Shown piece by piece: positions 1-9,121 of a stretch of 64,000 bases of DNA. Below the pieces are notes generated by a model. The model searched no databases, was not told where the DNA came from, and saw only the letters and a list, made by a program, of their open reading frames with translations. Each line of letters begins with the position of its first letter. Position 1 is the stretch's first letter. Origin of the DNA: JAHJQQ01 sp963737555 (lineage in GTDB: Bacteria; Pseudomonadota; Gammaproteobacteria; Thiohalobacterales; Thiohalobacteraceae); NCBI GenBank assembly GCA_963737555.1, contig CAVTTB010000003.1, forward strand, positions 108,398 through 172,397, read 5' to 3'. A program made the translations under genes and the position numbers.

Positions 1-125
1 CACATCGCCGAAAACCGCACCGATCTGACCGATCTTACGGGCAATTAAAGTCAGCGATTGAACCGTCATTGCGCGGATGCCTTGACCCGATGGGTAAGGA
101 TCCATAGCCTGAGGTACATGATGCA

Positions 126-185
126 GCAATCTCCCAACATCACATCAGCAGCTTGGAGATTGCTTCGCTTCGCTCGCAATGACGG
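126..185. repeat. Dispersed palindromic repeat overlapping the msrQ 3' end
   Basis: Carries the paired words gcaatctcccaa and ttggagattgcttcg followed by cgctcgcaatgac, the same units as the repeat at 849-931. Translated on the minus strand it gives CERSEAIS, a peptide that recurs in many genomes wherever this repeat family runs into a gene. It supplies the end of the msrQ reading frame. Confidence 0.7.
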
Positions 186-808
186 TTTTTTACGGGAGAA
201 TTCGAAATCTGTTTCGAAAGCTGACCCCTGCTTCCAAACCACAGCGACAACGGTTTCCAGCGCAACAGCATCAGCGCCAAGTACAGCAGCGCATACACCA
301 ATGGCTCACGCACATCGGCCTTCACCAACCACCAATAGTGCAACACGCCCAACGCCGGAATAACGTATGCCAGTTGGTGTAGCCGCGCCCAGTTACGTCC
401 AAGCCGGCGCATCATGGCGTTAGTCGAAGTGACCGCCAAGGGAATCAATAAAACAAAGGCCAGCATACCCACCGTAATAAACGGACGTTTAATAATATCG
501 CGTACGATCTCAGGCCAGTCGAAAAACTGATCCAGCCACAGGTACGTGGTCAGATGCATACAGACATAGAAAAACGCGAATAACCCAAGCATGCGCCGCA
601 GTCGGACAGGCCAACGCCAAGCGGTAATCTTGCGCAACGGCGTCATGCACAAAGTAAGCAGCAGAAACCGCAGCGTCCATTCACCGGTCTCACGCGTCAA
701 CGCCTCGATGGGATTCGCGCCCAGCCGATCTGTCAGCAACGCAAACACCAACCCGGCGAGCGGCAGCAGGCATAACGTGAAGACGGCAGGTTTGATCCAG
801 GGTTTCAT
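140..808 (-). CDS. msrQ: MsrQ, heme-binding membrane subunit of the periplasmic methionine sulfoxide reductase
   Basis: Integral membrane b-type cytochrome that passes electrons from the quinone pool or flavin to MsrP, which repairs oxidised methionines in periplasmic proteins. The protein is 222 aa with about six hydrophobic segments and conserved histidines in the HLTTYLWLD (about residue 85), RLHQLAYV and LGVLHYWW regions, as expected for the ferric-reductase-like YedZ family. It lies just downstream of msrP on the same strand. The last 15 or so residues (NRHCERSEAIS...) are encoded by a dispersed palindromic repeat, so the natural C-terminus was probably replaced or extended by repeat insertion. 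Family assignment is firm; function is by homology. Confidence 0.93.
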   Translation of the reverse strand: MKPWIKPAVFTLCLLPLAGLVFALLTDRLGANPIEALTRETGEWTLRFLLLTLCMTPLRKITAWRWPVRLRRMLGLFAFFYVCMHLTTYLWLDQFFDWPEIVRDIIKRPFITVGMLAFVLLIPLAVTSTNAMMRRLGRNWARLHQLAYVIPALGVLHYWWLVKADVREPLVYALLYLALMLLRWKPLSLWFGSRGQLSKQISNSPVKNRHCERSEAISKLLM

Positions 809-848
809 ATGTCATGATACTTGGAACACATGGGACGCTGATCAATTC

Positions 849-931
849 GTCATTCGAGAGCGAAGCGCCGAGCAATCTCCCAACAGTAGAGTCAATGGCT
901 TGGAGATTTCTTCGCTGCGCTCGCAATGACA
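849..931. repeat. Dispersed palindromic repeat between msrP and msrQ
   Basis: An imperfect inverted repeat about 83 bp long: the left arm begins gtcattcgagagcgaagcg and the right arm ends cttcgctgcgctcgcaatgac, with ctcccaa and ttggag inside. It fills nearly all of the msrP-msrQ gap, so the two genes are probably still co-transcribed through a long RNA hairpin. Confidence 0.75.
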
Positions 932-956
932 GACTCGATGAAAAAGTCAGGCTGCC

Positions 957-1901
957 TTAAAAATCCTTGCGCAAATCCATTCCCGTATACAACGAAGCAA
1001 CCTGCTCGGCATAGCCGTTGAACATGAGCGTCTTGCGCTTGGTGAATTCGCCGATGCGCCGTTCGGTGCGCTGGCTCCAGCGCGGATGATCGACCTCGGG
1101 ATTCACGTTCGAGTAGAAACCGTATTCACTGGCCGCGGCGCGTGTCCAGCTCGACACGGGCTGCCGCTCGACGAAACGGATCTTGACGATCGACTTGATG
1201 CTTTTGAACCCGTACTTCCACGGCACCACCAAGCGGATCGGCGCACCGTTCTGTTTGGGCATGGCCCCGCCATACAATCCCGTCGCCATCAATGTGAGCG
1301 GGTGCATCGCCTCATCCATGCGCAGTCCTTCCACATACGGCCATTGCAACACCGCACGACGCTGGCCGGGCATCCGTTCCGGATCCTGTAGCGTTTCGAA
1401 TTCGACATATTTGGCATTACCGTTGGGCTCGAAACGTTTGATCAGATCGGCCAAGGGAAAACCGATCCATGGAATCACCATCGACCAACCTTCCACGCAA
1501 CGCAGACGGTAGATGCGCTCTTCAAGCGCGTGCGGTTTGAGGATGTCCTCAAGCGCATAGTTTCCCGGCTTGGCGCACTCGCCCTCGATGGCCACCGACC
1601 AAGGCGCAATTTTCAGTGTGTGCGCATTCTCAGCCGGATCTTCCTTGCCGGTGCCGAACTCGTAGAAATTGTTGTAGCCGGTGACATCTTTGAATTCGGT
1701 CTGCGTCTCGTCGGTGCTGAATGGGCTGCGCAGCAAACCCGCAGAGGCTTCTGCCGCCGCGGGTGCGGACGGCACACCGCCCAGCAGCGCGGCACCCGAC
1801 AGTGCCAGTCCGGCCTGCATGAACCGGCGTCGTTCGCGGTAGACGGATTCGGGGGTGATTTCAGAAGAAAGGATCGTGGACGATGTGCGGATCAGGGTCA
1901 T
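957..1901 (-). CDS. msrP: MsrP, molybdopterin-dependent periplasmic methionine sulfoxide reductase
   Basis: Catalytic subunit that reduces methionine sulfoxide in periplasmic proteins using electrons from MsrQ. The N-terminus carries a twin-arginine export signal (RRRFMQAGLALSG, about residues 24-36) followed by an alanine-rich cleavage region, consistent with Tat export of a cofactor-loaded enzyme. Cys135 in the motif YRLRCVEGW is the expected molybdenum ligand of the sulfite-oxidase fold. The 314-aa length is normal for the family. msrQ follows 148 bp downstream across a palindromic repeat, so this is the usual msrPQ pair. Confidence 0.96.
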   Translation of the reverse strand: MTLIRTSSTILSSEITPESVYRERRRFMQAGLALSGAALLGGVPSAPAAAEASAGLLRSPFSTDETQTEFKDVTGYNNFYEFGTGKEDPAENAHTLKIAPWSVAIEGECAKPGNYALEDILKPHALEERIYRLRCVEGWSMVIPWIGFPLADLIKRFEPNGNAKYVEFETLQDPERMPGQRRAVLQWPYVEGLRMDEAMHPLTLMATGLYGGAMPKQNGAPIRLVVPWKYGFKSIKSIVKIRFVERQPVSSWTRAAASEYGFYSNVNPEVDHPRWSQRTERRIGEFTKRKTLMFNGYAEQVASLYTGMDLRKDF

Positions 1902-2034
1902 GCGTGCATCCCCTCAATGGTGTGGACCATATAGCCATGCACTGATTCTCGACGGAAATAATTCTGCACGGAATAGGATTTACGCCGGGAAACGTTCCGA
2001 CGGAGCTGAAAATATAGTCCGTGCCTGCGCCTGA

Positions 2035-5000
2035 CTACCCCACCCACACCCGCGCATTGCGGAACATGCGCAGCCACGGGCCGTCTTCGCCCCACGCGTC
2101 CGGGTGCCAGGAATGTTGCACGGCGCGGAACACGCGTTCGGGGTGCGGCATCATGATGCTGAAGCGGCCATCGGCGGTTGTCAGGCCGGTGATGCCGGCG
2201 GGCGAGCCGTTCGGGTTGAGCGGATAGACCTCGGTTGCGCGACCGTAATGATCCAGATAACGGGCCGTCACCAGCTTCGCACTCAAAGCCTGCTGTGCGC
2301 CATCCGCTGCTGCAAACTCCGCACGACCCTCGCCGTGCGCGACGGCGATGGGCAGGCGCGAGCCGTGCATGCCGGCGAAGAACAGCGACGGCGACGGCAG
2401 AATCTCCACCAGTGAGAAGCGCGCCTCGAATTGCTCGGACAGATTGCGCCTGAAGCGCGGCCAATGCCCGGCACCGGGAATCAATTCCTTCAGGCTCGAC
2501 ATCATCTGACAGCCGTTGCAGATACCCAAGCCGAAGCTGTCGTTGCGCGCAAAGAACGCGGCAAATTCGTCACGCGCCTGACTGTTGAACAGAATCGACT
2601 TGGCCCAACCCTGACCGGCACCGAGCACGTCGCCGTAGGAGAAACCACCGCAGGCGACAAAACCCTTGAAACCGGACAGCGACACGCGACCGCTGAGGAT
2701 ATCGCTCATGTGCACGTCGACAGCTTCGAAGCCGGCACGATGGAATGCCGCCGCCATCTCGATCTGTCCGTTCACGCCCTGCTCGCGCAGGATCGCCATG
2801 CGCGGGCGCGCGCCGCGGTTGATTGCCTGATGAATAAACGGCGCGGCGACATCTTCTTCCGGTTCGAAGTTGAGTTTGATCTTGATGCCCGGATCCTGCA
2901 CATCCAACAGCGCATCGAATTCCTGCTGCGCGCACTGCGGATTATCGCGCAACGCCTGCATGCGATAGCTGGTCTCGCTCCAGGCGCGTTGCAGATCGAC
3001 GCGCGACTCGTCCAGCACGACGTAGCCGTTATGCTCGATACGGATTCGGTCGTCTTCCTCGTGGGTGCCGATCACATGACTGTGGTGCGCGAAACCGTAC
3101 TCGCGCAGGATATCCAGCACGGTGTCGGTATCGCAGTGCAACACTTGTATAACCGCGCCGAGTTCTTCGGCAAACAGCGCCGCGACGGCATCGTCGCCGA
3201 GTTCGTCGAGCTGAATGTCGAGGCCGGTGTGGCCGGCGAAGGCCATTTCGCACAGCGTCGCGAGCAGACCACCGTCGGAACGATCATGGTAGGCAAGAAT
3301 CAAGTCTTCACGATTGAGTTCGCCGATGGCGGCGAAGAACGCCTTCATGGCCTGCGGATCATCGAGGTCGGGCGCGTGATGACCGACTTGTTTATAGACC
3401 TGCGCCAACGCCGAACCGGCGATGCGGTTGCGGCCCTTGCCGAGGTCGATGAGGATCAGATCGGAATCGCCCAGCTCGGTGCGCAACTGCGGCGTGCGCG
3501 TGCGGCGCACATCATCGACCGGCGCAAACGCCGTGACGATCAGCGACACCGGCGCGGTGACCTCGCGGGCCTCGCCGTTTTCCTGCCACACCGTCTTCAT
3601 CGATAAAGAATCTTTGCCGACCGGAATGGCAATGCCGAGCGCGGGACACAGCTCGCGACCTACCGCGCGCACGGTGTCGAACAGATTGGCGTCTTCGCCC
3701 GGATGACCGGCCGGCGCCATCCAGTTCGCCGACAGGCGAATTTCTTCGATGCGCTCGATATCGGCGCAGGCGATGTTGGTAATCGCCTCGCCAACCGCCA
3801 TCCGTCCGGAGGCGGCGGCATCGACCAGCGCAATCGGTGTGCGCTCGCCCATGGCCATCGCTTCACCGGTATACCCGCGGTAATCCGTGCAGGTGACGGC
3901 GGCATCGGCCACCGGCACTTGCCACGGACCGACCATCTGATCGCGCGTCACCGTGCCGGTCACGCTGCGATCACCAATGCTGATCAGGAAGGTCTTGTTC
4001 GCCACCGTCGGCAGCCGTAACACGCGATACGCCGCCTCGCACACGTCGACGGCGCGCGTGTCGAAATTTGGCTTGGTGAAGGTGCGGTGATGCACGTCGC
4101 GCAACATCTTCGGTGGCTTGCCGAGCAACAGCGACATCGGCATATCGACGGGCAGATTCTCGAAGTGGGCGTCGCCGACGATCAACTGCTGTTCTTCGGT
4201 CGCCTCGCCGACGACCTCGAACGGACAGCGTTCACGTTCGCAGAGTTGCTGGAACTGTTCGATACGATCGGCAGCCACCGCCAACACATAGCGCTCCTGC
4301 GATTCATTGCTCCAGATCTGCATCGGCGACATGCCGGGATCGTCGTTCGGCACCGCGCGCAGTTCGAAACGCGCGCCGCGACCGCTGTCGTTGACCAATT
4401 CAGGCAGCGCATTGGAAATACCGCCGGCGCCGACATCGTGGATGGAGATGATGGGATTGTCCGCGCCCATCGCCCAGCAGCGATCAATCACTTCTTGCGC
4501 GCGACGTTGCATTTCCGGATTGCCGCGCTGCACCGAGGCGAAATCCAGATCTTCGGCACTGGTGCCGCTGGACATGCTCGACGCCGCGCCACCACCGAGT
4601 CCGATCAACATGGCCGGACCGCCGAGCACGATCAGTTGCGCGCTGGGCGGGATATCGTGCTTCTCGACATGATCGCCGCGGATGTTGCCGTAACCGCCGG
4701 CAAGCATGATCGGCTTGTGATAACCACGCACCTCATCGCCGGTCGGACCGGGCACACGTTCTTCGAAGGTGCGGAAATAACCGCACAGATTCGGTCGGCC
4801 GAATTCATTGTTGAACGCCGCCGCACCCAGCGGGCCGTCGATCATGATGTCGAGCGCGGAGGCGATGCGCGCGGGTTTACCGAAATCGGTTTCCCACGGC
4901 TGCTCGAAACCGGGGATGCGCAGATTGGATACCGAAAATCCGCACAGGCCCGCCTTGGGTTTGCTGCCGCGTCCGGTCGCGCCCTCGTCGCGGATCTCGC

Positions 5001-5943
5001 CACCAGAACCGGTGGCCGCGCCGGGGAACGGCGAGATCGCCGTCGGATGATTGTGCGTCTCGACCTTCATCAGGATGTGCACGTCTTCGCCGTGCTCGGC
5101 ATACACGCCTTGCGCATCCGGGTAGAAGCGTTTTCCCGCAAAACCTTCCATCACCGCTGAATTGTCTTTGTAGGCGGACAACACGCCTTCCGGACTGGCG
5201 TTATAGGTCTCACGGATCATGCCGAACAGCGACGCGTCCTGCGGCTGACCGTCGATGATCCAATCGGCGTTGAAGATTTTGTGTCGGCAATGCTCGGAGT
5301 TGGCCTGCGCGAACATCATCAGTTCAACGTCGGTGGGGTTGCGCTTCAGCGTCGCGAAACTCTCGACCAGATAATCAATTTCGTCGTCCGACAACGCCAA
5401 GCCCAAACTACGATTGGCCGCCACCAGCGCCTCACGACCACCGCCAAGAATATCCACGGTTATAAGCGGTGTCGGTGCAGCGGTTTTGAATAATGCGACG
5501 GCTTCATCCGCGTTAGCCAACACCGTTTCGGTCATCCGATCATGCAGCAGCGGCAACAGCGCGGCACGTTCTTGATCCGTGAAGACGCGCCCGTCGTTCA
5601 GGCGCAGTCGATAGGCGATGCCGCGCTCGATGCGGTGAATGCGTTCCAGGCCGCAATTGTGCGCGATATCGGTGGCCTTGCTGGCCCACGGGGAAATCGT
5701 GCCCAGACGGGGCACGACCAAGAACAAGTGCGCCGCCTCGGGCGCGGCGGGACTGACGATGCCATCGTCCAAGAGCCGTTCCAGGGTGGCGCGATCGGCA
5801 TCTTCAAGCTGCTGTTCGAGATCGACGAAATGCCAGAACTCGGCATGCATGACGTCGATATCCGGAACCACCTCGCGGATGCGGGTCAGCAGTTTTTCGC
5901 TGCGGAAACTGGAAAGGGCGGGACCGCCGGGAATGTGCAGCAT
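2035..5943 (-). CDS. purL: Phosphoribosylformylglycinamidine synthase, single-chain PurL
   Basis: Fourth step of purine synthesis: converts FGAR to FGAM with ATP and glutamine. The 1302-aa protein matches the large single-chain gammaproteobacterial form. In order it has the N-terminal PurS-like domain, a linker, two AIRS-type ATP-binding halves (VETHNHPTAISPFPGAATG near residue 300; GLGGGAASSMSSG near 450) and a C-terminal class I glutamine amidotransferase with nucleophile Cys in LGICNGCQMM. The frame is unbroken over 3.9 kb, in contrast to many other genes here. It stands alone, followed by a 130-bp gap with no recognisable signal before msrP. Confidence 0.98.
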   Translation of the reverse strand: MLHIPGGPALSSFRSEKLLTRIREVVPDIDVMHAEFWHFVDLEQQLEDADRATLERLLDDGIVSPAAPEAAHLFLVVPRLGTISPWASKATDIAHNCGLERIHRIERGIAYRLRLNDGRVFTDQERAALLPLLHDRMTETVLANADEAVALFKTAAPTPLITVDILGGGREALVAANRSLGLALSDDEIDYLVESFATLKRNPTDVELMMFAQANSEHCRHKIFNADWIIDGQPQDASLFGMIRETYNASPEGVLSAYKDNSAVMEGFAGKRFYPDAQGVYAEHGEDVHILMKVETHNHPTAISPFPGAATGSGGEIRDEGATGRGSKPKAGLCGFSVSNLRIPGFEQPWETDFGKPARIASALDIMIDGPLGAAAFNNEFGRPNLCGYFRTFEERVPGPTGDEVRGYHKPIMLAGGYGNIRGDHVEKHDIPPSAQLIVLGGPAMLIGLGGGAASSMSSGTSAEDLDFASVQRGNPEMQRRAQEVIDRCWAMGADNPIISIHDVGAGGISNALPELVNDSGRGARFELRAVPNDDPGMSPMQIWSNESQERYVLAVAADRIEQFQQLCERERCPFEVVGEATEEQQLIVGDAHFENLPVDMPMSLLLGKPPKMLRDVHHRTFTKPNFDTRAVDVCEAAYRVLRLPTVANKTFLISIGDRSVTGTVTRDQMVGPWQVPVADAAVTCTDYRGYTGEAMAMGERTPIALVDAAASGRMAVGEAITNIACADIERIEEIRLSANWMAPAGHPGEDANLFDTVRAVGRELCPALGIAIPVGKDSLSMKTVWQENGEAREVTAPVSLIVTAFAPVDDVRRTRTPQLRTELGDSDLILIDLGKGRNRIAGSALAQVYKQVGHHAPDLDDPQAMKAFFAAIGELNREDLILAYHDRSDGGLLATLCEMAFAGHTGLDIQLDELGDDAVAALFAEELGAVIQVLHCDTDTVLDILREYGFAHHSHVIGTHEEDDRIRIEHNGYVVLDESRVDLQRAWSETSYRMQALRDNPQCAQQEFDALLDVQDPGIKIKLNFEPEEDVAAPFIHQAINRGARPRMAILREQGVNGQIEMAAAFHRAGFEAVDVHMSDILSGRVSLSGFKGFVACGGFSYGDVLGAGQGWAKSILFNSQARDEFAAFFARNDSFGLGICNGCQMMSSLKELIPGAGHWPRFRRNLSEQFEARFSLVEILPSPSLFFAGMHGSRLPIAVAHGEGRAEFAAADGAQQALSAKLVTARYLDHYGRATEVYPLNPNGSPAGITGLTTADGRFSIMMPHPERVFRAVQHSWHPDAWGEDGPWLRMFRNARVWVG

Positions 5944-6079
5944 AAGTCCGTCTCGGGCGTGATGGCTGTCGCTTGGGAAGGCGGCAATGATACAAAAAAT
6001 CGACAGCTGAGACGAATTAACTACGTCCTGCGGGTAACTTTAATCTGTAGCGGTGGCGTTCGAGTCTGACGCCAAGCGT

Positions 6080-6844
6080 CTAACCCACCTGTCGCCAGTC
6101 CAGCCCTGCGGCCTGATCGGCGACGCCGATCCAGTCCAGCTCGCAGTCGAGCACACCGGCCAGCGCCGCGCGCGCCAGTTCAGGGCGGTTGTTCTTGTCG
6201 CTGAGGTGCGCGGCAACCAAATGCGTCAATCGCGTGGTGTCGAGCGCAGTCAGCAAGCCCGCCGCCTGATCATTGCTGAGATGGCCAAGGCTGCCGCCGA
6301 CGCGCTGCTTGAGGCTGGGCGGATACAGTCCGGCCGCGAGCATGGCGACATCGTGGTTGCACTCCAGCAGCAAGGCATCGCAGCCGGTCAATTGCTGTTG
6401 GATATGCGCGGTAATACTGCCGGTGTCGGTGAGTATGCCCAGCCGCACGGCACCGTCGCTGAAGACGAACTGACACGGCTCGCGCGCATCGTGCGGTACC
6501 GGAAACGGGGTGATGTGCAGATCGCCGATGGCAAACGACGTGTGCCCGTCGAACCAATCGAGGCTGGGCAGATCGGTCGCATTGTGCATGACCGAGGTGC
6601 CGGCGGTCATCCACACCGGGATGTTATGACGACGCGCGAACGTCGCCACGCCGCCGATATGATCGCTGTGCTCGTGAGTGACAAGGATGGCGTCGATGTC
6701 GCTGGGCGACTTACCGAGACGGGTAAGACGGCGTTGGGTTTCGGCACAGGAAAAACCGCAGTCGACCATCACACAACTGCGGCCCGCCTCCACCAGCGTG
6801 GCGTTGCCGCGACTGCCGCTGCCGAGGGAGGAGAAACGAAGCAT
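6080..6844 (-). CDS. MBL-fold metallohydrolase, YycJ/WalJ-like
   Basis: 254-aa metallo-beta-lactamase-fold enzyme. The metal-binding signature THEHSDHIGG is near residue 55, preceded by the family-typical start MLRFSSLGSGSRGNATLVE. Proteins with this layout are called WalJ/YycJ-like and have been linked to nuclease or cell-wall related roles in other bacteria; the substrate here cannot be told from sequence. It ends 136 bp from the purL start and is preceded by a G-rich heptamer tandem repeat. No Shine-Dalgarno is obvious before the ATG. Confidence 0.88.
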   Translation of the reverse strand: MLRFSSLGSGSRGNATLVEAGRSCVMVDCGFSCAETQRRLTRLGKSPSDIDAILVTHEHSDHIGGVATFARRHNIPVWMTAGTSVMHNATDLPSLDWFDGHTSFAIGDLHITPFPVPHDAREPCQFVFSDGAVRLGILTDTGSITAHIQQQLTGCDALLLECNHDVAMLAAGLYPPSLKQRVGGSLGHLSNDQAAGLLTALDTTRLTHLVAAHLSDKNNRPELARAALAGVLDCELDWIGVADQAAGLDWRQVG

Positions 6845-6850
6845 TGATTC

Positions 6851-6886
6851 GATTCGGGATTCGGGATTCGGGATTCGGGATTCGGC
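6851..6886 (+). repeat. Tandem GGGATTC heptamer array with G-quadruplex pattern
   Basis: The plus strand carries four GGG runs at 6856-6858, 6863-6865, 6870-6872 and 6877-6879, each separated by ATTC, which fits the canonical G3-N4 quadruplex pattern. It lies a few bases upstream of the minus-strand hydrolase gene, so the G-rich strand is its template strand. Confidence 0.75.
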
Positions 6887-6928
6887 AATGACGATGCCCA
6901 GCCTGCTCCCGAATCCCGATACCTGATC

Positions 6929-8065
6929 CTATTTCATCTGCTCCTGCACCAGCGTCAGGATACGTTTGCCGGTGGACGATGCCTCGGGTTGACCCTGCGC
7001 GTTCTGCACTGTCACATTCGTTTTGGCGCCCTCGGCAATCAATACGATACGGTACTGCTCGGCCAGTTTGGGATCGTCCTCACTCCAGAATGCCAGCTTG
7101 GACAGGAAGCCCTTTTTCTTGTCTTCCTTGAGCGGATCGTTATAGCGCACGAAATACACACCACCGGTGCGATCGCGGTCTTCGACCGTAAAGCCGACAC
7201 GATCCAACGCCAAGCCCACTTCACGCCAGGCGCGCGCGAGACCCTCGTCGACGACGAGCATGCTCATACCCGCTGCATTGACCACGAGCTGCGCCGTCGG
7301 TACAGGCGAGGTGCTGGATGGCGCCTGTGCCGCTTGAGCGGCGGCGGTCGCCTCGGTGGCACCCATGAACACCATCAGACGCTTGAGCATTTCGGCTTCG
7401 AGTTCCGGATCGCTCGGACGTGGCGTCCAGATCGTGCCGGTTTCGTTCTGGCTGTTGCCCTGCACCACTTCTTCCATGCCGCGGTGGCTGATGAAAATCT
7501 CGGTGCTGTCGGCGGAGGCCCGTTCCAGACGGATGCGGAAACGATCGCGGGTCGCGGCTGGAATAGAGGAAATCCAGCGCCTTGCCGATGGTGCCGCGAA
7601 TGATGTCCTGCGGGATGTCGGCGCGGTTTTCCGCCCATTCGGTTTCCAGGATGCCGACGGCGGGATCGTCCATGGTCAGCAGAAAGCCATTCTGCAACCA
7701 GAAATCGCGCACCTTGGGCCATACCGCCTCGACCGAGGCCTGCGCGACCAGCCATTGCTTGTCACCGGAACGTTCGATGCGCAGGTTCTGCGGCTGCACC
7801 AGAACGCCGGTGGTACCCGGCGCAGGTTTGGCCTGATCGCCGGAGGCGTATTCGGAATAGGTTGTCGGCGTACCGCCCGGCACGACCAGGGCATCTTCGA
7901 TGTTGCGCTGCTCAGATCCGGCGGGATTTCCAGCGGCTCCTCGGTACGGCTCTGTTTATAGTCCGCCTTCTTGCCGACCACTTTCTGCCAGCTGCTGCAA
8001 CCTGTGAGCACGGCGACAGTGATGACCAGAACCAGACCTTGAATCGGTGTTGCATAGTTTTTCAT
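6929..8065 (-). CDS. bamC: BamC, outer-membrane assembly lipoprotein (two frameshifts in this sequence)
   Basis: Lipoprotein of the beta-barrel assembly machinery. The start at 8065 gives a signal peptide ending in a lipobox (VAVLTGCSS, Cys near residue 22), then KKADYKQSRTEEPLEIPPDL, the unstructured N-terminal region of BamC. The reading frame drops one base near 7905-7915, continues as the first helix-grip domain (NLRIERSGDKQWLV...), gains one base near 7548-7553 and resumes as RDRFRIRLERASADSTEIFI... and the second domain. The two shifts compensate, so total length is about 379 codons. It is downstream of dapA on the same strand, as in E. coli. The breaks are more likely sequence errors than real inactivation. 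Confidence 0.85.
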
Positions 8066-8097
8066 GGGAAATCTGCATCCATGTTTGGAGTAGAGGT

Positions 8098-8973
8098 TCA
8101 CAGCACACCCGCTTGACGCAGCGCGTCCCGAACCGTGGCGTGATAGCGTTCCGACAAGGGCGTAAGCGGCAGTCGGATGCCGGGCGGAATCAAGCCCATT
8201 TCCTGCAACGCCCACTTCACCGGGATCGGATTCGCTTCGACGAACAGATCGCGGTGCAATGCGCGCAGTGGTGAATCAATCGCCTCGGCCTGCGCGCGGT
8301 CACCGGCCTTGGCGGCCACGTACAGGGCATGCATGGCGGCCGGTGCGACATTCGCCGTCACCGAAATCACACCCTTGCCGCCCAGCAGCATGAATTCGCA
8401 GCCGGTGGCATCGTCGCCACTGAAGAGATCCAACTGATCACCGCAGCGGTCGAGAATCTCGCGGGCCCGGCCCAAATCACCGGTGGCCTCTTTGAGACCG
8501 ACGATATTGGATACCTTTGCCAGCCGTACCACGGTATCCGGCAACATATCGCAGGCGGTACGTCCGGGCACATTGTACAGAATCTGCGGGATCGGTACGG
8601 CCTCGGCGATGGCCTTATGATGCAGATACAACCCTTCCTGGGTCGGCTTGTTGTAATACGGCGTCACCAGCAGGCAGGCATCCGCACCCGCCTTGAGGGC
8701 GCAACGGGTCAGCGTGATGGCTTCGGTGGTGGAATTGGCGCCGGTGCCGGCGATGACCGGAATCCGCCCGGCGGTGAGTTCGACGACGCGACGGATGACA
8801 GCGCAGTGCTCGTGTTCATCGAGCGTCGCCGATTCGCCGGTGGTGCCCACGGCAACGATGGCGTCCGTACCCGCACGGATGTGGAATTCGATCAGCCCCG
8901 CAAGACTGTCATCGTCGATCGCACCATCCGCCCGCATCGGCGTGACCAGCGCGACCATACTGCCGTGGAACAT
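8098..8973 (-). CDS. dapA: 4-hydroxy-tetrahydrodipicolinate synthase
   Basis: First committed step of lysine and diaminopimelate synthesis: condenses pyruvate with aspartate semialdehyde. I chose the ATG at 8973 because it gives MFHGSMVALVTPM, the standard family N-terminus, and a 291-aa protein (E. coli 292), with GGAG about 6 bases upstream. Visible motifs are the catalytic Tyr in LYNVPGRTACDM and the Schiff-base Lys in IVGLKEATGD. bamC follows 32 bp downstream, and gcvR-bcp lie divergently beyond a GalT-like gene, matching the gammaproteobacterial neighbourhood. Confidence 0.97.
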   Translation of the reverse strand: MFHGSMVALVTPMRADGAIDDDSLAGLIEFHIRAGTDAIVAVGTTGESATLDEHEHCAVIRRVVELTAGRIPVIAGTGANSTTEAITLTRCALKAGADACLLVTPYYNKPTQEGLYLHHKAIAEAVPIPQILYNVPGRTACDMLPDTVVRLAKVSNIVGLKEATGDLGRAREILDRCGDQLDLFSGDDATGCEFMLLGGKGVISVTANVAPAAMHALYVAAKAGDRAQAEAIDSPLRALHRDLFVEANPIPVKWALQEMGLIPPGIRLPLTPLSERYHATVRDALRQAGVL

Positions 8974-9121
8974 GCAAGCTCTCCGGGGGATTGAAAATCC
9001 CGGACATACTACTGGTCCGGTCCGGCACTGACAAGCAAACCGGGCGCTGGCCGACGGCCAGCCGAGTACAGTAGTATGCGACCGCATCTTCCATCTCACA
9101 CAAAGCCGGCCCAACTCTGCC

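Noticed and set aside
1..48. Possible C-terminal end of a plus-strand gene (HIAENRTDLTDLTGN then stop)
   Set aside because: Only 15 codons are visible and no family can be recognised; it may be chance.
1898..2464. 188-codon minus-strand frame overlapping the purL 3' end
   Set aside because: Arg/Ala-rich shadow of the purL glutaminase domain in another frame.
2431..5160. Long plus-strand frames opposite purL
   Set aside because: Shadows of the purL codon pattern without ribosome-binding sites or recognisable domains.
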